DNA of 6,010 bases. It comes from Ferruginibacter sp. Its GTDB lineage: Bacteria > Bacteroidota > Bacteroidia > Chitinophagales > Chitinophagaceae. The position numbers and the translations under genes were made by a program. The notes below the pieces were generated by a model. The model saw only the letters and a list, made by a program, of their open reading frames with translations. It was not told the origin of the DNA and made no database searches. Positions 5,778-6,010 of this stretch are shown here, one piece after another (the first letter of the stretch is position 1; each line of letters begins with the position of its first letter). Where the stretch lies: positions 1 to 6,010 of the forward strand of contig JANXOQ010000455.1 of the NCBI GenBank assembly GCA_025357775.1, in the 5' to 3' direction.

Positions 5778-6010
5778 GAGTATTTTTACATTGGCAATAA
5801 TATTTTTTGGGCTTAATGCATTTGGGCAAAAAAAGATTATAATAAAATTTGAACACATTGCAAATGGAAAAAAGATTGTACTAAATGATAGCACATACTC
5901 AAATACTTTTGGTGAAAAATACACAGTAAGTAAATTAAAATATTATGTGAGTAATATTTCTTTTGCAACTAACGATAATTTAGAAATTGATAAAAAAGTT
6001 TATTTGATAG
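5770..6010 (+). CDS. MbnP-like secreted protein, N-terminal part only (runs off the right edge)
   Basis: The ATG at 5770 opens a frame that stays open for 80 codons to the window end, so the 3' part is missing. Residues 1-20 form a signal peptide: a short MSKS start, the hydrophobic core IFTLAIIFFGLNAF, then GQ, a common cleavage context in Bacteroidota. The mature part starts KKIIIKFEHIANGKKIVLND and contains YSNTFGEKYTVSKLKYYVSN at 43-62. This matches the hallmark of the MbnP family: a beta strand ending in F-H/D-xx-G, then L-N-x-x-x-Y-x-N-xx-G-E-x-[FY]-x-V-xx-[FL]-K-Y-Y-[IV]-S-N. The frame ends YLI followed by G, as expected for a YHLID-like continuation. MbnP proteins are periplasmic, implicated in copper handling, and in methanobactin operons pair with the di-haem enzyme MbnH. 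The metal role here is inferred from family only. The start lies 8 nt inside arfB, which suggests translational coupling. Confidence 0.82.
   Translation, partial: MSKSIFTLAIIFFGLNAFGQKKIIIKFEHIANGKKIVLNDSTYSNTFGEKYTVSKLKYYVSNISFATNDNLEIDKKVYLI

Noticed and set aside
5712..5924. Minus-strand open frame of 70 codons
   Set aside because: It is antisense to both the basic tail of ArfB and the MbnP-like gene, whose plus-strand frame has a signal peptide and family motif.

Overview
The window looks like AT-rich chromosomal DNA from a member of the Bacteroidota, possibly near the Chitinophagales/Sphingobacteriales. Four things point that way. None of the eight start codons has a clear Shine-Dalgarno sequence. 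The only promoter-like signals resemble the Bacteroidota TTTG / TAnnTTTG type. The gene set includes a bacterial GGGP/HepGP synthase, an MbnP-like secreted protein and an RsuA-type pseudouridine synthase with long lysine-rich tails. The placement is an inference from gene content; no marker gene is present.

Layout from left to right. Positions 1-134 hold a tandem array of a 15-bp unit, open at the window edge. It is followed by a minus-strand Sua5/YciO/YrdC-family gene (159-767), closest by eye to YciO. A divergent spacer (768-955) separates it from a plus-strand PfkB-family sugar kinase (956-1879). A strong hairpin with a T tract (1900-1945) comes next, then an 83-residue membrane protein of unknown function (1958-2209) and a second, probably bidirectional, terminator (2213-2239). 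Facing these is a minus-strand block: GGGPS/PcrB-family prenyltransferase (4502-5257), then an RsuA/RluB-type pseudouridine synthase (3060-4361), then an RluA-type pseudouridine synthase (2341-3057). The last two are only 2 nt apart. Diverging from the prenyltransferase gene is arfB, encoding a ribosome-rescue hydrolase (5373-5777). It overlaps by 8 nt the start of a secreted MbnP-like protein that runs off the right edge (5770-6010).

Functional themes are RNA modification and translation quality control (YciO-like protein, two pseudouridine synthases, ArfB), ether-lipid precursor synthesis (GGGPS family) and a probable metal-linked envelope protein (MbnP-like). No mobile element, CRISPR array, tRNA, rRNA or defence system is visible. 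I do not see a clearly new multi-gene system. The points most worth following up are the start of the MbnP-like gene coupled to arfB, the 15-bp array, the altered catalytic-site residues of the YciO-like protein, and the paired pseudouridine synthases with basic tails.
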